Source: an uncultured Campylobacter sp. (lineage in GTDB: Bacteria; Campylobacterota; Campylobacteria; Campylobacterales; Campylobacteraceae). From it: 64,000 bases of DNA. Below the pieces are notes generated by a model, which saw only the letters and a list, made by a program, of their open reading frames with translations, made no database searches and was not told the origin of the DNA. The position numbers and the translations under genes were made by a program. Shown here in pieces: positions 17,589-28,263 of the stretch; within the stretch, counting starts at the first letter, position 1; each line of letters begins with the position of its first letter. The DNA is taken from the NCBI RefSeq assembly GCF_937996225.1, contig NZ_CALKTC010000055.1, positions 28,231-92,230 of the forward strand. Reading direction: 5' to 3'.

Positions 17589-18188
17589 ATGAAACAACAT
17601 AAATTTGTAATCTGCGATTACAAACGATGTATCGGTTGCACGACGTGCATGGCGGCCTGTTACTCAAGTGCCTACGAGCGCGGCAAGCTTGCTAAATCGC
17701 GACTTACCGTGCTTAGACAGGCTTACGGCGTTATGCCTACGCAGTGCAGGCAGTGCGATGACGGACCATGCGCAAACGTCTGCCCTACCGGTGCGCTTCG
17801 CTTCGATAATAATTATATCGAATTGCACGAAGAAATTTGCATCGGATGCAAGATGTGTACGCTCGCCTGTCCTTATGGCGCGATCAGCTCGAATGCCGAG
17901 CTTATGCCGTCAGTAAATTATGCGGTCGAGCCGAAGTATTATCTCGAGATCGAAAGCCAAGCGGGCGCCAAAAGCACCGCCATCAAATGCGATCTATGCA
18001 ACGGACGCGAGAACGGTCCTGCATGCGTCGAGGTTTGCCCAACTAGCGCTATCATTATGATAGATCCTAAAGAGGGTAAGCATAAATTGGGCTTTGCGAT
18101 AGACTACGATGCGGCTAATGCTTTTGCAAAAGACGTATTAAACGGCGAAATCAGTTGCGTCGCCAAAAAAGAAGGAGGCGCAAAATGA
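17589..18188 (+). CDS. hyfA: Hydrogenase-4 polyferredoxin subunit A
   Basis: A 199-residue electron-transfer subunit with four [4Fe-4S] cluster motifs: CIGCTTCMAAC, CRQCDDGPCANVCP, CIGCKMCTLACP and CDLCNGRENGPACVEVCP. It resembles HyfA/HycB and should pass electrons from FdhF to the hydrogenase module. First gene of the hyf operon; AAGGAG precedes the ATG. Its stop overlaps the hyfB ATG by 4 bp. Confidence 0.93.
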   Translation: MKQHKFVICDYKRCIGCTTCMAACYSSAYERGKLAKSRLTVLRQAYGVMPTQCRQCDDGPCANVCPTGALRFDNNYIELHEEICIGCKMCTLACPYGAISSNAELMPSVNYAVEPKYYLEIESQAGAKSTAIKCDLCNGRENGPACVEVCPTSAIIMIDPKEGKHKLGFAIDYDAANAFAKDVLNGEISCVAKKEGGAK

Positions 18189-20158
18189 TAAGCGTCTATA
18201 CTTTATTTATCGTCAGTGCAGTAATTAGTATCCTTTTATACTGCGCTCCAAAAACTGCCGTTAAGGTAGGATTTGGATTAGGTGCTATCAGCTGTTTTTA
18301 TGCGATGTGTCATTTCGTAGCCAATATGGGCGTAAGCGATAGCTTCGTTTTGGGCGGCACTTTCTTATATGCGCCAAAATTTGCTTTAAGTCCGCTTGGA
18401 AATTTCTTCAGTTTCGTAGTCGTTTTTATAGGCTTTGCAAGCAGCGTTTACGGTATGAGCTACGCCGAGGAATATATCGGAAAGGCAAATATTGGCGTTT
18501 TTGCATGTTTATTTAATACCTTCATCTTATCTATGCTTTTAGTCATCAGTGCGGATAATGTATTTTGCTTCGCTGTTTTATGGGAGCTTATGACGTTAAT
18601 CTCGTCATTTCTAATCATAGTAAACGATGGCAAAGGCACGCTCAAAGCCGTTATGGTATATCTAGGTATAGCGCAGATCGGTGCATTTTGTATCACCTGT
18701 GGATTACTTATCATTGCAAACTACGCAGGCAGCTTCGAATTTGCGGAGTGGGGAAAAGTAAATATGCCGATGGGCGCTTCTGTAGCAGCATTCATCTTGT
18801 TTTTGGTCGGCTTCGGCTCAAAAGCGGGAATGTGGCCTTTTCACGTTTGGCTACCGCAAGCTCACCCTGCGGCTCCATCAAATGTCTCTGCGCTAATGAG
18901 CGGCGTTATGATTAAAGTAGCGCTCTTTACCCTTGTTAAATTTACACTATTTTTACCGCTAAGCATCTATTTTGGGCTTGCAGTTTTGATCCTAGGAGCA
19001 GCTAGCTCGCTTTTTGGCGTTTTATACGCGTTGTGCCAGCACGACTTTAAAGCACTTCTTGCGTACCACTCGGTTGAAAATATCGGCATTATCTTGCTGG
19101 GTCTTGGCACTGGAATTTACGGCGTCGCAGCAGGCAATGTAACACTAGCCGCAGTCGGATTTTTAGCAGGCTGCTACCACGTAGTAAATCACGCGATATT
19201 CAAAGGCTTACTATTCTTATGTGCAGGCTCTGTAATCCACGCTACTCATACGCAAAATATGGACGTGCTAGGAGGGCTAGCTAAAAAAATGCCTCTAACC
19301 GCGGTCGGTATGTTTATCGGCATCATGGGTATTGCAGCGCTTCCTCCGGTAAACGGCTTCGTTTCAGAGTGGTTTACCTATCAAGGAATGCTTCAAGGCG
19401 CTAAGGAAAGCGGAATTTTCATTAGATACGCTTTCTCGCTAGCAGTAGTCGCACTTGCGCTTACGGGCGTTTTAGTCGGTATGCACTTAAAACTATATGC
19501 GGTAATCTTTGCAGGAACCCCAAGAGATGAAAAAATTTGGGAAAATGCAAAAGAAAGTCCTCTTGGGATGGTTTTAGGAATGATCATACTGATGATAGGC
19601 TGCGTGGGATTTGGCGTAGGCGCACACTTCATAGTCGATTACATCATGCAGGCGGTAAATTCTATTACTTCCAATAGTGGGTATGTCGCAAGCCTAGGCG
19701 CTTCGTCAATCACTTCGCCTTTGGGAAGTATCGTTTCAACTCCTCTTATTGCAGTAATTTTGTGTTCTACAATGCTGCTTCCGTTTATCATCCTAGCAGT
19801 TATGAAAGCAAATCGCGACAAACCTCGCGAGACAGATCCTTGGGCATGCGGTTTTAAATATAGCCCTCGCATGCAGATGACCGGCGGTCCTTTTACCGGC
19901 GATTTAAGAAAGATTATGGACTGGTTATTTAGAGGTCATAAACGCAGAATAGAGCAAAACGGCTACTTCGGACCGATCGAGTATCACAACCACCCACAAG
20001 ACATTTGGTGGACGATGATTTATCAACCGGTAATCGATTGGAGTAAGAAGATCGCCGATAAGATAGGAATTATTCAAAGCGGCTATGCAAATTTATATAC
20101 GCTTTACATCCTAATCTATCTTTGCGCGATACTGGGCGTCGGATATTTCTTGATCTAG
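18185..20158 (+). CDS. hyfB: Hydrogenase-4 membrane subunit B (antiporter-like)
   Basis: A 657-residue polytopic membrane protein of the NuoL/MrpA-like family, probably part of the proton-pumping arm. I start it at the ATG 18185 (GGAGG upstream, 4-bp overlap with hyfA) rather than the upstream frame start. About 15 hydrophobic segments are visible. Family motifs include GFGSKAGMWPFHVWLPQAHP around residue 215 and HSVENIGII. A C-terminal soluble stretch (DPWACGFKYSPRMQMTGG) is typical of HyfB/HycC. Confidence 0.94.
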   Translation: MISVYTLFIVSAVISILLYCAPKTAVKVGFGLGAISCFYAMCHFVANMGVSDSFVLGGTFLYAPKFALSPLGNFFSFVVVFIGFASSVYGMSYAEEYIGKANIGVFACLFNTFILSMLLVISADNVFCFAVLWELMTLISSFLIIVNDGKGTLKAVMVYLGIAQIGAFCITCGLLIIANYAGSFEFAEWGKVNMPMGASVAAFILFLVGFGSKAGMWPFHVWLPQAHPAAPSNVSALMSGVMIKVALFTLVKFTLFLPLSIYFGLAVLILGAASSLFGVLYALCQHDFKALLAYHSVENIGIILLGLGTGIYGVAAGNVTLAAVGFLAGCYHVVNHAIFKGLLFLCAGSVIHATHTQNMDVLGGLAKKMPLTAVGMFIGIMGIAALPPVNGFVSEWFTYQGMLQGAKESGIFIRYAFSLAVVALALTGVLVGMHLKLYAVIFAGTPRDEKIWENAKESPLGMVLGMIILMIGCVGFGVGAHFIVDYIMQAVNSITSNSGYVASLGASSITSPLGSIVSTPLIAVILCSTMLLPFIILAVMKANRDKPRETDPWACGFKYSPRMQMTGGPFTGDLRKIMDWLFRGHKRRIEQNGYFGPIEYHNHPQDIWWTMIYQPVIDWSKKIADKIGIIQSGYANLYTLYILIYLCAILGVGYFLI

Positions 20159-20168
20159 GAGGTTTAAG

Positions 20169-21098
20169 ATGCAGACTATACAAACTATATTTTTAATGAT
20201 ATTTCAAGTCGCGGTTATCGTCCTAGTCGCTCCACTTTTCGACGGTATGGCGAGAAAACTTCGAGCCAAGCTTCAGTCGAAACAAGGAAGCGATTTTTTC
20301 CAGACTTACCGCGATATTATTAAGCTTTTTAAGCGCGGCAGAACCGTTCCTGCGTGCAGCCACTGGGTATTTAGGTGGGCGCCGTTTTTCCTTTTCGCTA
20401 CTTCGGCAGCGATTTTGGCGGCTATTCCTATTACATACAGCAAAGATACTCTTTTCGGAGCGTATTCGGATATTTTCGTTATCCTATATCTAGGCGCGCT
20501 TTTGCGCTTCGTATTCGGTGCGGCTTCGATAGATAGCGGTAACCCTTTTGCGGCAACCGGCGGTGGACGCGAGCAGATGCTTGCCGTTTTTGTCGAACCT
20601 GTGATGATGATGTGCCTAATCGTAGTAATGATGGCTGCGGGAACTTCAAATTTAGTTGAGATCCAGCAGATGGTACGCAGCGGTCAGATCGGCTATCAAA
20701 TTCCAAGCTTTGCCGTCGCCTCGATTGCATTTTTATGGTGTATGTATGTCGAGACCGGCAGAAAGCCATTTGATCTTGCCGAAGCCGAGCAAGAGCTTCA
20801 AGAAGGTCTACTTGGCGAATATGCAGGCAGCGATCTCGGCTTAGTGCAAGCGGCGCTTATTTTGAAGCAGTTTGCGATGATCGGATTATTCCTAACGATA
20901 TTTGAGCCGTGGAATTTTAGCAATCCGTTTTTGGCGATCATAATCTTTGTGCTAAAAACTGGCGTATTTTACGTAGCAGCCGTTTTCATCGACAACTTTG
21001 GACCACGCTTCAGAATGACTTCGAGCATGCGCAAAATTTCATGCGGCGCTCTTGCCATTGCTTTTGCGGCATTAACGCTTTACGTAGTAGGATTTTAA
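20169..21098 (+). CDS. hyfC: Hydrogenase-4 membrane subunit C (NuoH-like)
   Basis: A 309-residue membrane anchor of the HycD/NuoH family linking the catalytic subunits to the membrane arm. Hydrophobic helices alternate with the conserved loop segment ETGRKPFDLAEAEQELQEG, which carries the Glu/Asp residues typical of the quinone-site loop in NuoH. AGGAGG lies 7 bp upstream of the ATG. It is close to the E. coli length (315). Confidence 0.95.
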   Translation: MQTIQTIFLMIFQVAVIVLVAPLFDGMARKLRAKLQSKQGSDFFQTYRDIIKLFKRGRTVPACSHWVFRWAPFFLFATSAAILAAIPITYSKDTLFGAYSDIFVILYLGALLRFVFGAASIDSGNPFAATGGGREQMLAVFVEPVMMMCLIVVMMAAGTSNLVEIQQMVRSGQIGYQIPSFAVASIAFLWCMYVETGRKPFDLAEAEQELQEGLLGEYAGSDLGLVQAALILKQFAMIGLFLTIFEPWNFSNPFLAIIIFVLKTGVFYVAAVFIDNFGPRFRMTSSMRKISCGALAIAFAALTLYVVGF

Positions 21099-21099
21099 G

Positions 21100-21744
21100 A
21101 TGAATAGTATCGATATTTTAGCAATTTGTATGATCGTAACGTCACTCGCGGTATTCGGACTTAGAAATTTAAAACTTTCGATCGGAATTTACGCGATTCA
21201 GACGCTACTTTTGGTAAGCATATTTTTTATGCTGTATTCTAACTTCAATGCGCCGCAACTTAGAATTTGGGCGATAGTGGCGTTTTTTACGAAGGTTATT
21301 TTCGTGCCGGGAATTTTATTTTGGCTAGTTAAAAAGCTGGATGTGATCAGCGAGGATGAGCCGGTAGGCGGCTTTTTCGTAAGCCCCGTTATTGCGATGG
21401 GATTTTCGCTAGCGATTGCGATGACAATCAATCCGATCTTGCTTAAATTCTCTCTTATTCAAGAAAGAATCGTTCTAATAGCGGCGGTAACCGTATTTAT
21501 GATGGGAATTTTCGGCTTCATGCTAAGAAATTCTTTCATCAAGCAAATTCTAGCCTACTGCCTCTTTGAAAACGGCATCCACCTAAGCCTTGCACTTATG
21601 GCTTACAACTCTCACGAGCTAGTCGAGCTTGGAATTTTAACCGATGCAATCTTTGCGGTTATTATTATGAGCATTTTGGCGGTTAGATTTTACAAAGCTT
21701 ATGACGGGCTTGATACGTCTAAAGCTTCGAATTTAAGGGGTTAA
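21100..21744 (+). CDS. hyfE: Hydrogenase-4 membrane subunit E
   Basis: A 214-residue, almost wholly hydrophobic protein (about six helices) related to HyfE/MrpC-NuoK. Recognisable parts are GLRNLKLSIGIYAIQT and LAYCLFENGIHLSLAL. Its presence marks the operon as hyf-like, because hyc operons lack this subunit. It starts 1 bp after the hyfC stop and its stop overlaps the hyfF ATG by 1 bp. Confidence 0.92.
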   Translation: MNSIDILAICMIVTSLAVFGLRNLKLSIGIYAIQTLLLVSIFFMLYSNFNAPQLRIWAIVAFFTKVIFVPGILFWLVKKLDVISEDEPVGGFFVSPVIAMGFSLAIAMTINPILLKFSLIQERIVLIAAVTVFMMGIFGFMLRNSFIKQILAYCLFENGIHLSLALMAYNSHELVELGILTDAIFAVIIMSILAVRFYKAYDGLDTSKASNLRG

Positions 21745-23228
21745 TGATGAATAGTTTAGCTTTTATATTAATTTTTCCGTTGCTCGGAGCGCTGATATTA
21801 TTCTTATGCCCTAAGAATTTCAAGCTCCTAAGCTCGCTACACGTTTTGATTTCTGCGATTACTTCCGCAGGGCTACTCTGTAACGTAGGCAAGCTTATCA
21901 GCGGCAACTTTGAGGCTTTTTACGCATACGATAAATTTCTATTCCTAGATAGCCTAGGCTGCGTATTTTTAGTGCTAATCGCCGTAACGGGCTTTTTGGT
22001 AAATTTATACTCTACCACCTATATGAAATGGGAGATACAGGGCGGCCATCTGGATCTTAGCGATCTTAGAAAATACTATGCGCTCTGCCACGTTTTCGTT
22101 TTTACGATGACGCTTAGCGTTATCTGCAACAACGTTGCGTTTATGTGGGCTGCGGTAGAGGCTACTACGTTAGCATCGGTATTTTTGGTCGCTATTCATA
22201 AAGATAAAAAATCCACCGAGAGCGGTTACAAATATATCGTTATCTGCTCGATCGGCTTAGCGTTTGCGCTTTATGCGACCGTTTTACTATATGCGGCTAC
22301 ATTCAAAATCACAGGTGACGGCGAGGCTTCTATGCTTTGGACGAGCATCATGGATAATGCCAAAAATTTGAACGGCGATGCCGCTAAGCTTATCTTTATA
22401 TTCGCTCTAATAGGCTTTGGAACCAAAGCAGGACTTGCTCCTACTCACACTTGGCTTCCTGATGTTCACGCAGAAGGTCCGGCTCCGATTTCAGCACTAC
22501 TTTCGGGTGTGCTTTTAAAATGTGCGATGCTAGCGATATTTAGATATTACGCGGTAACCGCCGAAGCGGTAGGGCCAGACTTCGTTAAGCACGTGATGCT
22601 GATCTCGGGCACGATCACGCTATTTATAGCAGGAATTTTCCTCGTTCGTCAGCACGACGTAAAAAGGATGTTTGCTTACCACTCGGTCGTTCATATGGGT
22701 GTTATTGCATTTGCGCTAGGTATCGGCGGATATTTCGGCTTGCTTGCCGCGATCTTTCACTGCTTAGCTCATAGCTTTACTAAGGCTCTTGCATTCTGCT
22801 CTACCGGTAATATCGCTAGAATTTACGGTCACAAAGATATGACTAGAATGGGCGGTATGGTAAAAATCGCTCCGCTTACTACGATAATGTTTGGTGCTGC
22901 GGTTTGCTCGCTCGTAGGCGTTCCTGCGTTTGCGATCTTTGTAAGCGAATTTAACGTTTTCAAAGGCGCGATAGCCAGCGGTCAATACATAGCCGTAGCA
23001 TTATTTGCGATCGCGCTCGTAATTATTTTCATCGCGGACTTCGCGCACTTTAATCTAGCGAGCTTCGGTACACCTAAAGGTGAAGTGGTTTATGCTAAAG
23101 AGATGAGCTTGTTTGAAAATTTACCGCTAATCTTGCTTTGCGCTTTAGTGATAATTTTCGGCGTATGGCACGTAGGTGATTTTTGGATGCTCGTCGAAAA
23201 CGGCGTTAGAATAATGATGAGAGGTTAA
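21744..23228 (+). CDS. hyfF: Hydrogenase-4 membrane subunit F (antiporter-like)
   Basis: A 494-residue NuoL/M/N-like membrane protein with about 14 helices. The family core FGTKAGLAPTHTWLPDVHAE is near residue 230, followed by YHSVVHMGVIA. Two ATG codons (21744, 21747) are possible starts. HyfB and HyfF are the only two antiporter-like subunits here; E. coli Hyf has a third (HyfD), which is absent from this operon. Confidence 0.94.
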   Translation: MMNSLAFILIFPLLGALILFLCPKNFKLLSSLHVLISAITSAGLLCNVGKLISGNFEAFYAYDKFLFLDSLGCVFLVLIAVTGFLVNLYSTTYMKWEIQGGHLDLSDLRKYYALCHVFVFTMTLSVICNNVAFMWAAVEATTLASVFLVAIHKDKKSTESGYKYIVICSIGLAFALYATVLLYAATFKITGDGEASMLWTSIMDNAKNLNGDAAKLIFIFALIGFGTKAGLAPTHTWLPDVHAEGPAPISALLSGVLLKCAMLAIFRYYAVTAEAVGPDFVKHVMLISGTITLFIAGIFLVRQHDVKRMFAYHSVVHMGVIAFALGIGGYFGLLAAIFHCLAHSFTKALAFCSTGNIARIYGHKDMTRMGGMVKIAPLTTIMFGAAVCSLVGVPAFAIFVSEFNVFKGAIASGQYIAVALFAIALVIIFIADFAHFNLASFGTPKGEVVYAKEMSLFENLPLILLCALVIIFGVWHVGDFWMLVENGVRIMMRG

Positions 23229-23230
23229 AA

Positions 23231-24967
23231 ATGAGAGGCGATAAATTTATAGAAATTTTAAAGACCAAAGTCAAGGTCTTAGAAGTTACCCGCCAAGCCG
23301 AGGATCAAATCACCGTTTTAGTGGATAGAAATGATCTGCCGCTTGCGGTTAAGACGCTATATTATGACATCGGCGGTTTTATCAGCACGATGATCCCTAA
23401 CGATGAGCGCGAGCTAAACGGAAATTTCGCGCTTTACTATGCGATATCTATGGAAGGTGGCAAAATGACCGAAGCGGAGGATTTCGCCGCAGAGGATAAA
23501 TGCTTCATCACCGTTAGGACGCTAATTCCCGGATCGGATCCTACATTCCCGTCAGTTACTCCTTTAGTGCCTGCTTGCGTATGGTACGAAAGAGAAGCCT
23601 TCGATATGTTCGGTTTAATCGCTGAGGGCTTGCCTGATAAACGCCGCTTAGTGCTAAGCGACGATTGGCCGGATGGGCTTCATCCACTTCGCAAAGACGC
23701 GATGGACTATCGCTATAGGCCCGATCCTGTAGATCATAAAGACGAGCCTAATGCAGAGTTTTTATTTCCTAGCGGCGACGGCGTAGTAGATGTTCCGCTT
23801 GGACCTCTTCACGTAACGAGCGATGAGCCGGGACACTTCAGACTATTTTGCGATGGCGATGAGATTATCGATGCAGACTACCGCTTATTTTATCAACACC
23901 GCGGTATGGAGAAACTAGCTGAAAACCGAATGAATTACGATCAGATGGGCTATTTAGCAGAGCGCGTCTGCGGAATTTGCGGCTACGCTCACGCGATTGC
24001 GTGTATTGAAGCAGCAGAGAAAGCCATCAAGCTTGAAATTCCGCTTCGTGCGCAAGCCATCCGCGTCATCTGCCTTGAGATCGAGCGCCTTCACAGCCAT
24101 CTTTTAAATATCGGTCTAGCCTGCGAGGTAACAGGTAACTACAACGCCTTTATGCATATCTTTAGGGTGCGCGAATACTCCATGGAGCTAGCTCAGCTCG
24201 TAACCGGCGGCCGCAAGACCTACGGCAATGTAATTATGGGCGGACTTCGCCGCGATATGACCGATAATGAAATTCGCAAGAGCATCGAGATCATCAATAA
24301 ACTTGATGTTCAAATTTCTGAAATTTGGGACGCCGTTATGGAGGATAAACGCCAAATCGGTCGCTGGAAAGGCGTGGGCGTATTAGATCGCAAAGTGGCG
24401 CGTGATTTCAGCCCGGTAGGTCCAAATATGAGAGCTTCCGGTTTTAAACGCGACAACCGCTACGATCATCCTTACGATTTCTTTAACAAGATAGAATTCG
24501 AAGTAGCCGTAGAGCACGGTGGCGATGTATTCAGCCGCGAAGTCGTAAGGTATAAAGAGCTCAAACAATCGATCCACATCATCAGGCAGTGCTTGCATCA
24601 AATGCCGCAAACTCCGATAATGATCGATCCACAGACTATGATCAGACCGGAAAACTACGCTTTAGGTCACGACGAAGCGCCGCGAGGCGAAAATGTCCAC
24701 TGGATCATGCAAGGAAACGCACAGAAGGTTTACCGCTGGAGATGTCGCGCCGCTACGTATAACAACTGGCCGAGCTTGCGATTTCAATTCCGCGGAAATA
24801 ACATCTCCGATGCGGCGCTAATCGTATGCTCGATGGATCCGTGCTACTCATGCACCGAGCGTGTAACTTTAGTCGATATTAATAGCGGAAAGAGTAAAAT
24901 TCTAACCGAAAAAGACCTTAAGAAATTTTGCCAAGACGGCAAGGTTAGCAAAAAGGATTTAAGATGA
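23231..24967 (+). CDS. hyfG: Hydrogenase-4 large catalytic [NiFe] subunit (NuoC-NuoD fusion)
   Basis: The H2-evolving catalytic subunit. The N-terminal ~175 residues are a NuoC-like domain (ERELNGNFALYYAIS, YEREAFDMFGL); the rest is the NuoD-like [NiFe] domain. Both Ni-ligand motifs are intact: RVCGICGYAHA near residue 245 and DPCYSCTERV near residue 535. The protein continues 40 residues past the second motif, whereas many [NiFe] large subunits are cut by a protease after a conserved His/Arg; E. coli HycE is processed similarly by HycI. GAGG precedes the ATG. Confidence 0.97.
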   Translation: MRGDKFIEILKTKVKVLEVTRQAEDQITVLVDRNDLPLAVKTLYYDIGGFISTMIPNDERELNGNFALYYAISMEGGKMTEAEDFAAEDKCFITVRTLIPGSDPTFPSVTPLVPACVWYEREAFDMFGLIAEGLPDKRRLVLSDDWPDGLHPLRKDAMDYRYRPDPVDHKDEPNAEFLFPSGDGVVDVPLGPLHVTSDEPGHFRLFCDGDEIIDADYRLFYQHRGMEKLAENRMNYDQMGYLAERVCGICGYAHAIACIEAAEKAIKLEIPLRAQAIRVICLEIERLHSHLLNIGLACEVTGNYNAFMHIFRVREYSMELAQLVTGGRKTYGNVIMGGLRRDMTDNEIRKSIEIINKLDVQISEIWDAVMEDKRQIGRWKGVGVLDRKVARDFSPVGPNMRASGFKRDNRYDHPYDFFNKIEFEVAVEHGGDVFSREVVRYKELKQSIHIIRQCLHQMPQTPIMIDPQTMIRPENYALGHDEAPRGENVHWIMQGNAQKVYRWRCRAATYNNWPSLRFQFRGNNISDAALIVCSMDPCYSCTERVTLVDINSGKSKILTEKDLKKFCQDGKVSKKDLR

Positions 24968-25499
24968 TGAAATTATTCGACATTACCGAAAAATATGGTA
25001 AGGCGACCTATGCTTATCCGTTTGAGCCATACATCGTGCCCGAGAATTTTCGCGGGCAGCCTGAATATACCTATGAGCTTTGCATAGGCTGTGCTGCGTG
25101 CGGAATCGCCTGCCCATCTAATGCGATTGAGCTTAAGATGAATGAAGCCCAAACCAAACTAATTTGGGAATTTGATTGCGGACGCTGCATATTTTGTGGT
25201 CGCTGCGACGAGGTATGCCCTACGGGAGCGGTAAGGCTAGGCAATAGCTTTGAGCTAGCGGTAAAATTTGATAAAAGCGCGCTTATCCAACACGGCGAGC
25301 TTGAGATGGAGAAATGCAGCTGCTGCGGCAAGCCAATGACCCCAAAAAGGCTCATCAATTACACGCTAGAAAAGTTAAGTACTGCAAATTTGCTCCCAGG
25401 CAGATTAGAAGAAGCTAAAAAATATCTCTATATCTGTCCTGAATGCAAAAAAGCTCAAGCGGTCGAAAGAGTGACCAAAGGTATAGAGGAGGCAATAAA

Positions 25500-25503
<4 letters not shown>
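24964..25503 (+). CDS. hyfH: Hydrogenase-4 ferredoxin-like subunit H (NuoI-like)
   Basis: A 179-residue 8Fe-8S ferredoxin subunit. Two cluster motifs are visible: CIGCAACGIACPSNAIEL and CGRCIFCGRCDEVCPTGAV. Additional cysteines occur in CSCCGKP and YICPECK near the C-terminus. It should connect HyfA to the small subunit HyfI. Starts at one of two ATG codons (24964 or 24967), overlapping hyfG; its stop overlaps the hyfI ATG. Confidence 0.95.
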
Positions 25504-26320
<817 letters not shown>

Positions 26321-26324
<4 letters not shown>

Positions 26325-26665
26325 TTGAGGTTTTTAAGCTTACAAAGCGGCATATGGACGAAAACGAAAATTTACCTAAAGAGCTAAAGGATATCAAGGT
26401 TTTTTCCACCTGCGTCGGTCACGGCGTAGGTACGATAGATTTTAGCGAAAAGGTACTTGAGATAGACGATGAAGAATTTAAACGCATCATCGAAAACTCG
26501 GGCGACTACGTTAAATTTAAGATCGGTAACCTAAGCAAGTATTTCGAGATTGAAATTTTTGCCGAGCACGCAGCCAAGCTAATACCTCAGCTTTGCGAAT
26601 GTGAGCTTAAAGATCTGCTGAAAAATATGCGCGAAGGATACTTCGTGCTAAGGAAGGATTTTTGA
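26321..26665 (+). CDS. Formate hydrogenlyase maturation protein, HycH/HyfJ family
   Basis: A 114-residue soluble protein. The segment FSTCVGHGVGTIDFSEKVLE and the position between hyfI and the protease gene match HycH/HyfJ, which helps mature the FHL hydrogenase. It overlaps hyfI by 4 bp and the next gene by 1 bp. E. coli HycH is a little longer (136), and the family assignment rests on context plus this segment. Confidence 0.8.
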
Positions 26666-27117
26666 TGCGAAAGGCGTTGCTTTGTATCGGCAATCCCCTT
26701 CGCGGCGACGATGACGTGGGCAATGAAACAGGGCGAATAGTCGAGGCGAACTTAAAAGACTGGCGCGTTTTTTATGGGCAGGATGTGCCTGAAAACGAAT
26801 TTGCAGCACTTAGGGAATTCGCCCCTGAAATTCTGATCGTAGTAGATGCGATGAGCGGCTTTGATGAGGATAAGATAGAATTTTTCGACCTCAGCAACGA
26901 TCGCGACTATATCTACTCGACGCATAACCTACCTACGCCGGTGCTTCTAAGCTATCTGCGCAAAATTTGCCCAAAGACGTTGTTTTTGGGCATTAGCGTG
27001 CTGCTCGATAATGTCCTTGATTTTAAAGAAGGGCTAAGCGAGAGCGCAAAAAAAAGCGCGCAAAGAGCTTATGAGCGTATCTTAGAAATTGATTCAAATT
27101 TAAATGAGGAGGAGTAA
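26665..27117 (+). CDS. hycI: Hydrogenase maturation protease, HycI family
   Basis: A 150-residue nickel-dependent endopeptidase that removes the C-terminal tail of the hydrogenase large subunit, here HyfG. The conserved start LCIGNPLRGDDDVG contains the metal-binding Asp, and DAMSGFDED and STHNLPTP supply the second Asp and the His. AAGGAAGG precedes the ATG at 26665. The frame could start three bases earlier at TTG. Its presence in the operon supports a dedicated maturation route. Confidence 0.92.
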   Translation: MRKALLCIGNPLRGDDDVGNETGRIVEANLKDWRVFYGQDVPENEFAALREFAPEILIVVDAMSGFDEDKIEFFDLSNDRDYIYSTHNLPTPVLLSYLRKICPKTLFLGISVLLDNVLDFKEGLSESAKKSAQRAYERILEIDSNLNEEE

Positions 27118-27981
27118 ATGTTAAATCCTGCAGAAACCGCGCAAGCGGTGTCTAGTTCGATGCAACACAAGGCGCATACCCCGCTAATTAGCATAATTTT
27201 TCTAGCTATAATGGCGGGCGCTGCAATCGCTATGGGTGATATTTTCTGGGCTCACTCGACCGTCGGAATGGCTGAAAAGCAATCTATTGGCTTATCGAAT
27301 TTCATCGGCGGTATTACCTTTAGCTGCGGTCTGATGATGGTGGTTTTTTACGGTGGGCATCTATTTACCAGCTCGGTTTTAACGGGCGTACCTGCCGCCG
27401 ATGGCAAATTACCGCTAGGTAAAACTATCGGCTATTGGGCTATCGTTTGGTGCTTTAACTTTGTAGGTGGCGCGTTAATCGCGTATATGTATTATTACTC
27501 AGGACTTCCGCTTAAATATGATGGCTACATCTTGCAGCACTTCATTCCTGCAGCAGCAGGCAAAATAAACGCACCTTTTCATGAGCTATTCATCCGCGGA
27601 ATTTTTTGTAACGTGTTTGTATGTATGTCTATCTGGACTGCGACCAGCGAGAGCAATCTATCAGGTAAATTCTTTGCAATTATGTGGATGATCGGCGCAT
27701 TCGTAGCTTGCTCGATGGAACACTGCGTGGCAAATATGTTTATCCTAACCGAAGGTATCATCGCTAAAGGCCACTATTTAGCAGCTGCTGGTGGCGATGT
27801 AAATGCTCTTGCAAGCTCGCTTCACGGTGTAACGGCAGCTCAAATAGATTCAATAAACTGGGGAAATTTCATCGTTAAAAATATGATCCCAGTTACGCTA
27901 GGTAACATCTGCGGCGGTCTATTTTTCGTAGGCTTGGTCGGATTTATGGTAAATAAATACGACATGAAAAAGAAAGACTAA
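27118..27981 (+). CDS. focA: Formate channel FocA (formate/nitrite transporter family)
   Basis: A 287-residue FNT channel with six transmembrane segments, moving formate across the inner membrane. The conserved pore histidine lies in MEHCVANMF near residue 201, matching H209 in E. coli FocA. The N-terminal NPAETAQAVSSSMQHKA is the family's soluble helix. It begins directly after the hycI stop with AGGAGG, so it is the last gene of the operon, supplying formate to FdhF. A terminator follows. Confidence 0.97.
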   Translation: MLNPAETAQAVSSSMQHKAHTPLISIIFLAIMAGAAIAMGDIFWAHSTVGMAEKQSIGLSNFIGGITFSCGLMMVVFYGGHLFTSSVLTGVPAADGKLPLGKTIGYWAIVWCFNFVGGALIAYMYYYSGLPLKYDGYILQHFIPAAAGKINAPFHELFIRGIFCNVFVCMSIWTATSESNLSGKFFAIMWMIGAFVACSMEHCVANMFILTEGIIAKGHYLAAAGGDVNALASSLHGVTAAQIDSINWGNFIVKNMIPVTLGNICGGLFFVGLVGFMVNKYDMKKKD

Positions 27982-28016
27982 TCTATCGCGCTTCAGCACG
28001 ATATAAACAAAATACG

Positions 28017-28041
28017 GCGCGGCACTTTGCCGCGCATTTTT
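28017..28041 (+). terminator. Rho-independent terminator of the hyf operon
   Basis: A 7-bp GC stem (28017-28023 with 28029-28035, GCGCGGC / GCCGCGC), 5-base loop ACTTT, then ATTTTT. It is 36 bp past the focA stop. The remaining gap to 28263 is AAATTT-rich and geneless. Confidence 0.9.
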
Positions 28042-28263
28042 AATTTCTAAAATTTTAAAAATTCTCATACATAAAATTTCGCTCGATCCAAAATTTTAGA
28101 CGAAATCCTAAACGAAATTCGGGATGAAATTCTAAAACCAAGCTCTTGATAAAAATTTTACGCTGTAAATCTAGGTAAAATCCTGCGCCGTAACTTTAGA
28201 CAAAATTTCGCGCTTAAGCCGTAAGCGTAAGCCGCATAAATGCTTTAAAAACTCTAGCCCGCG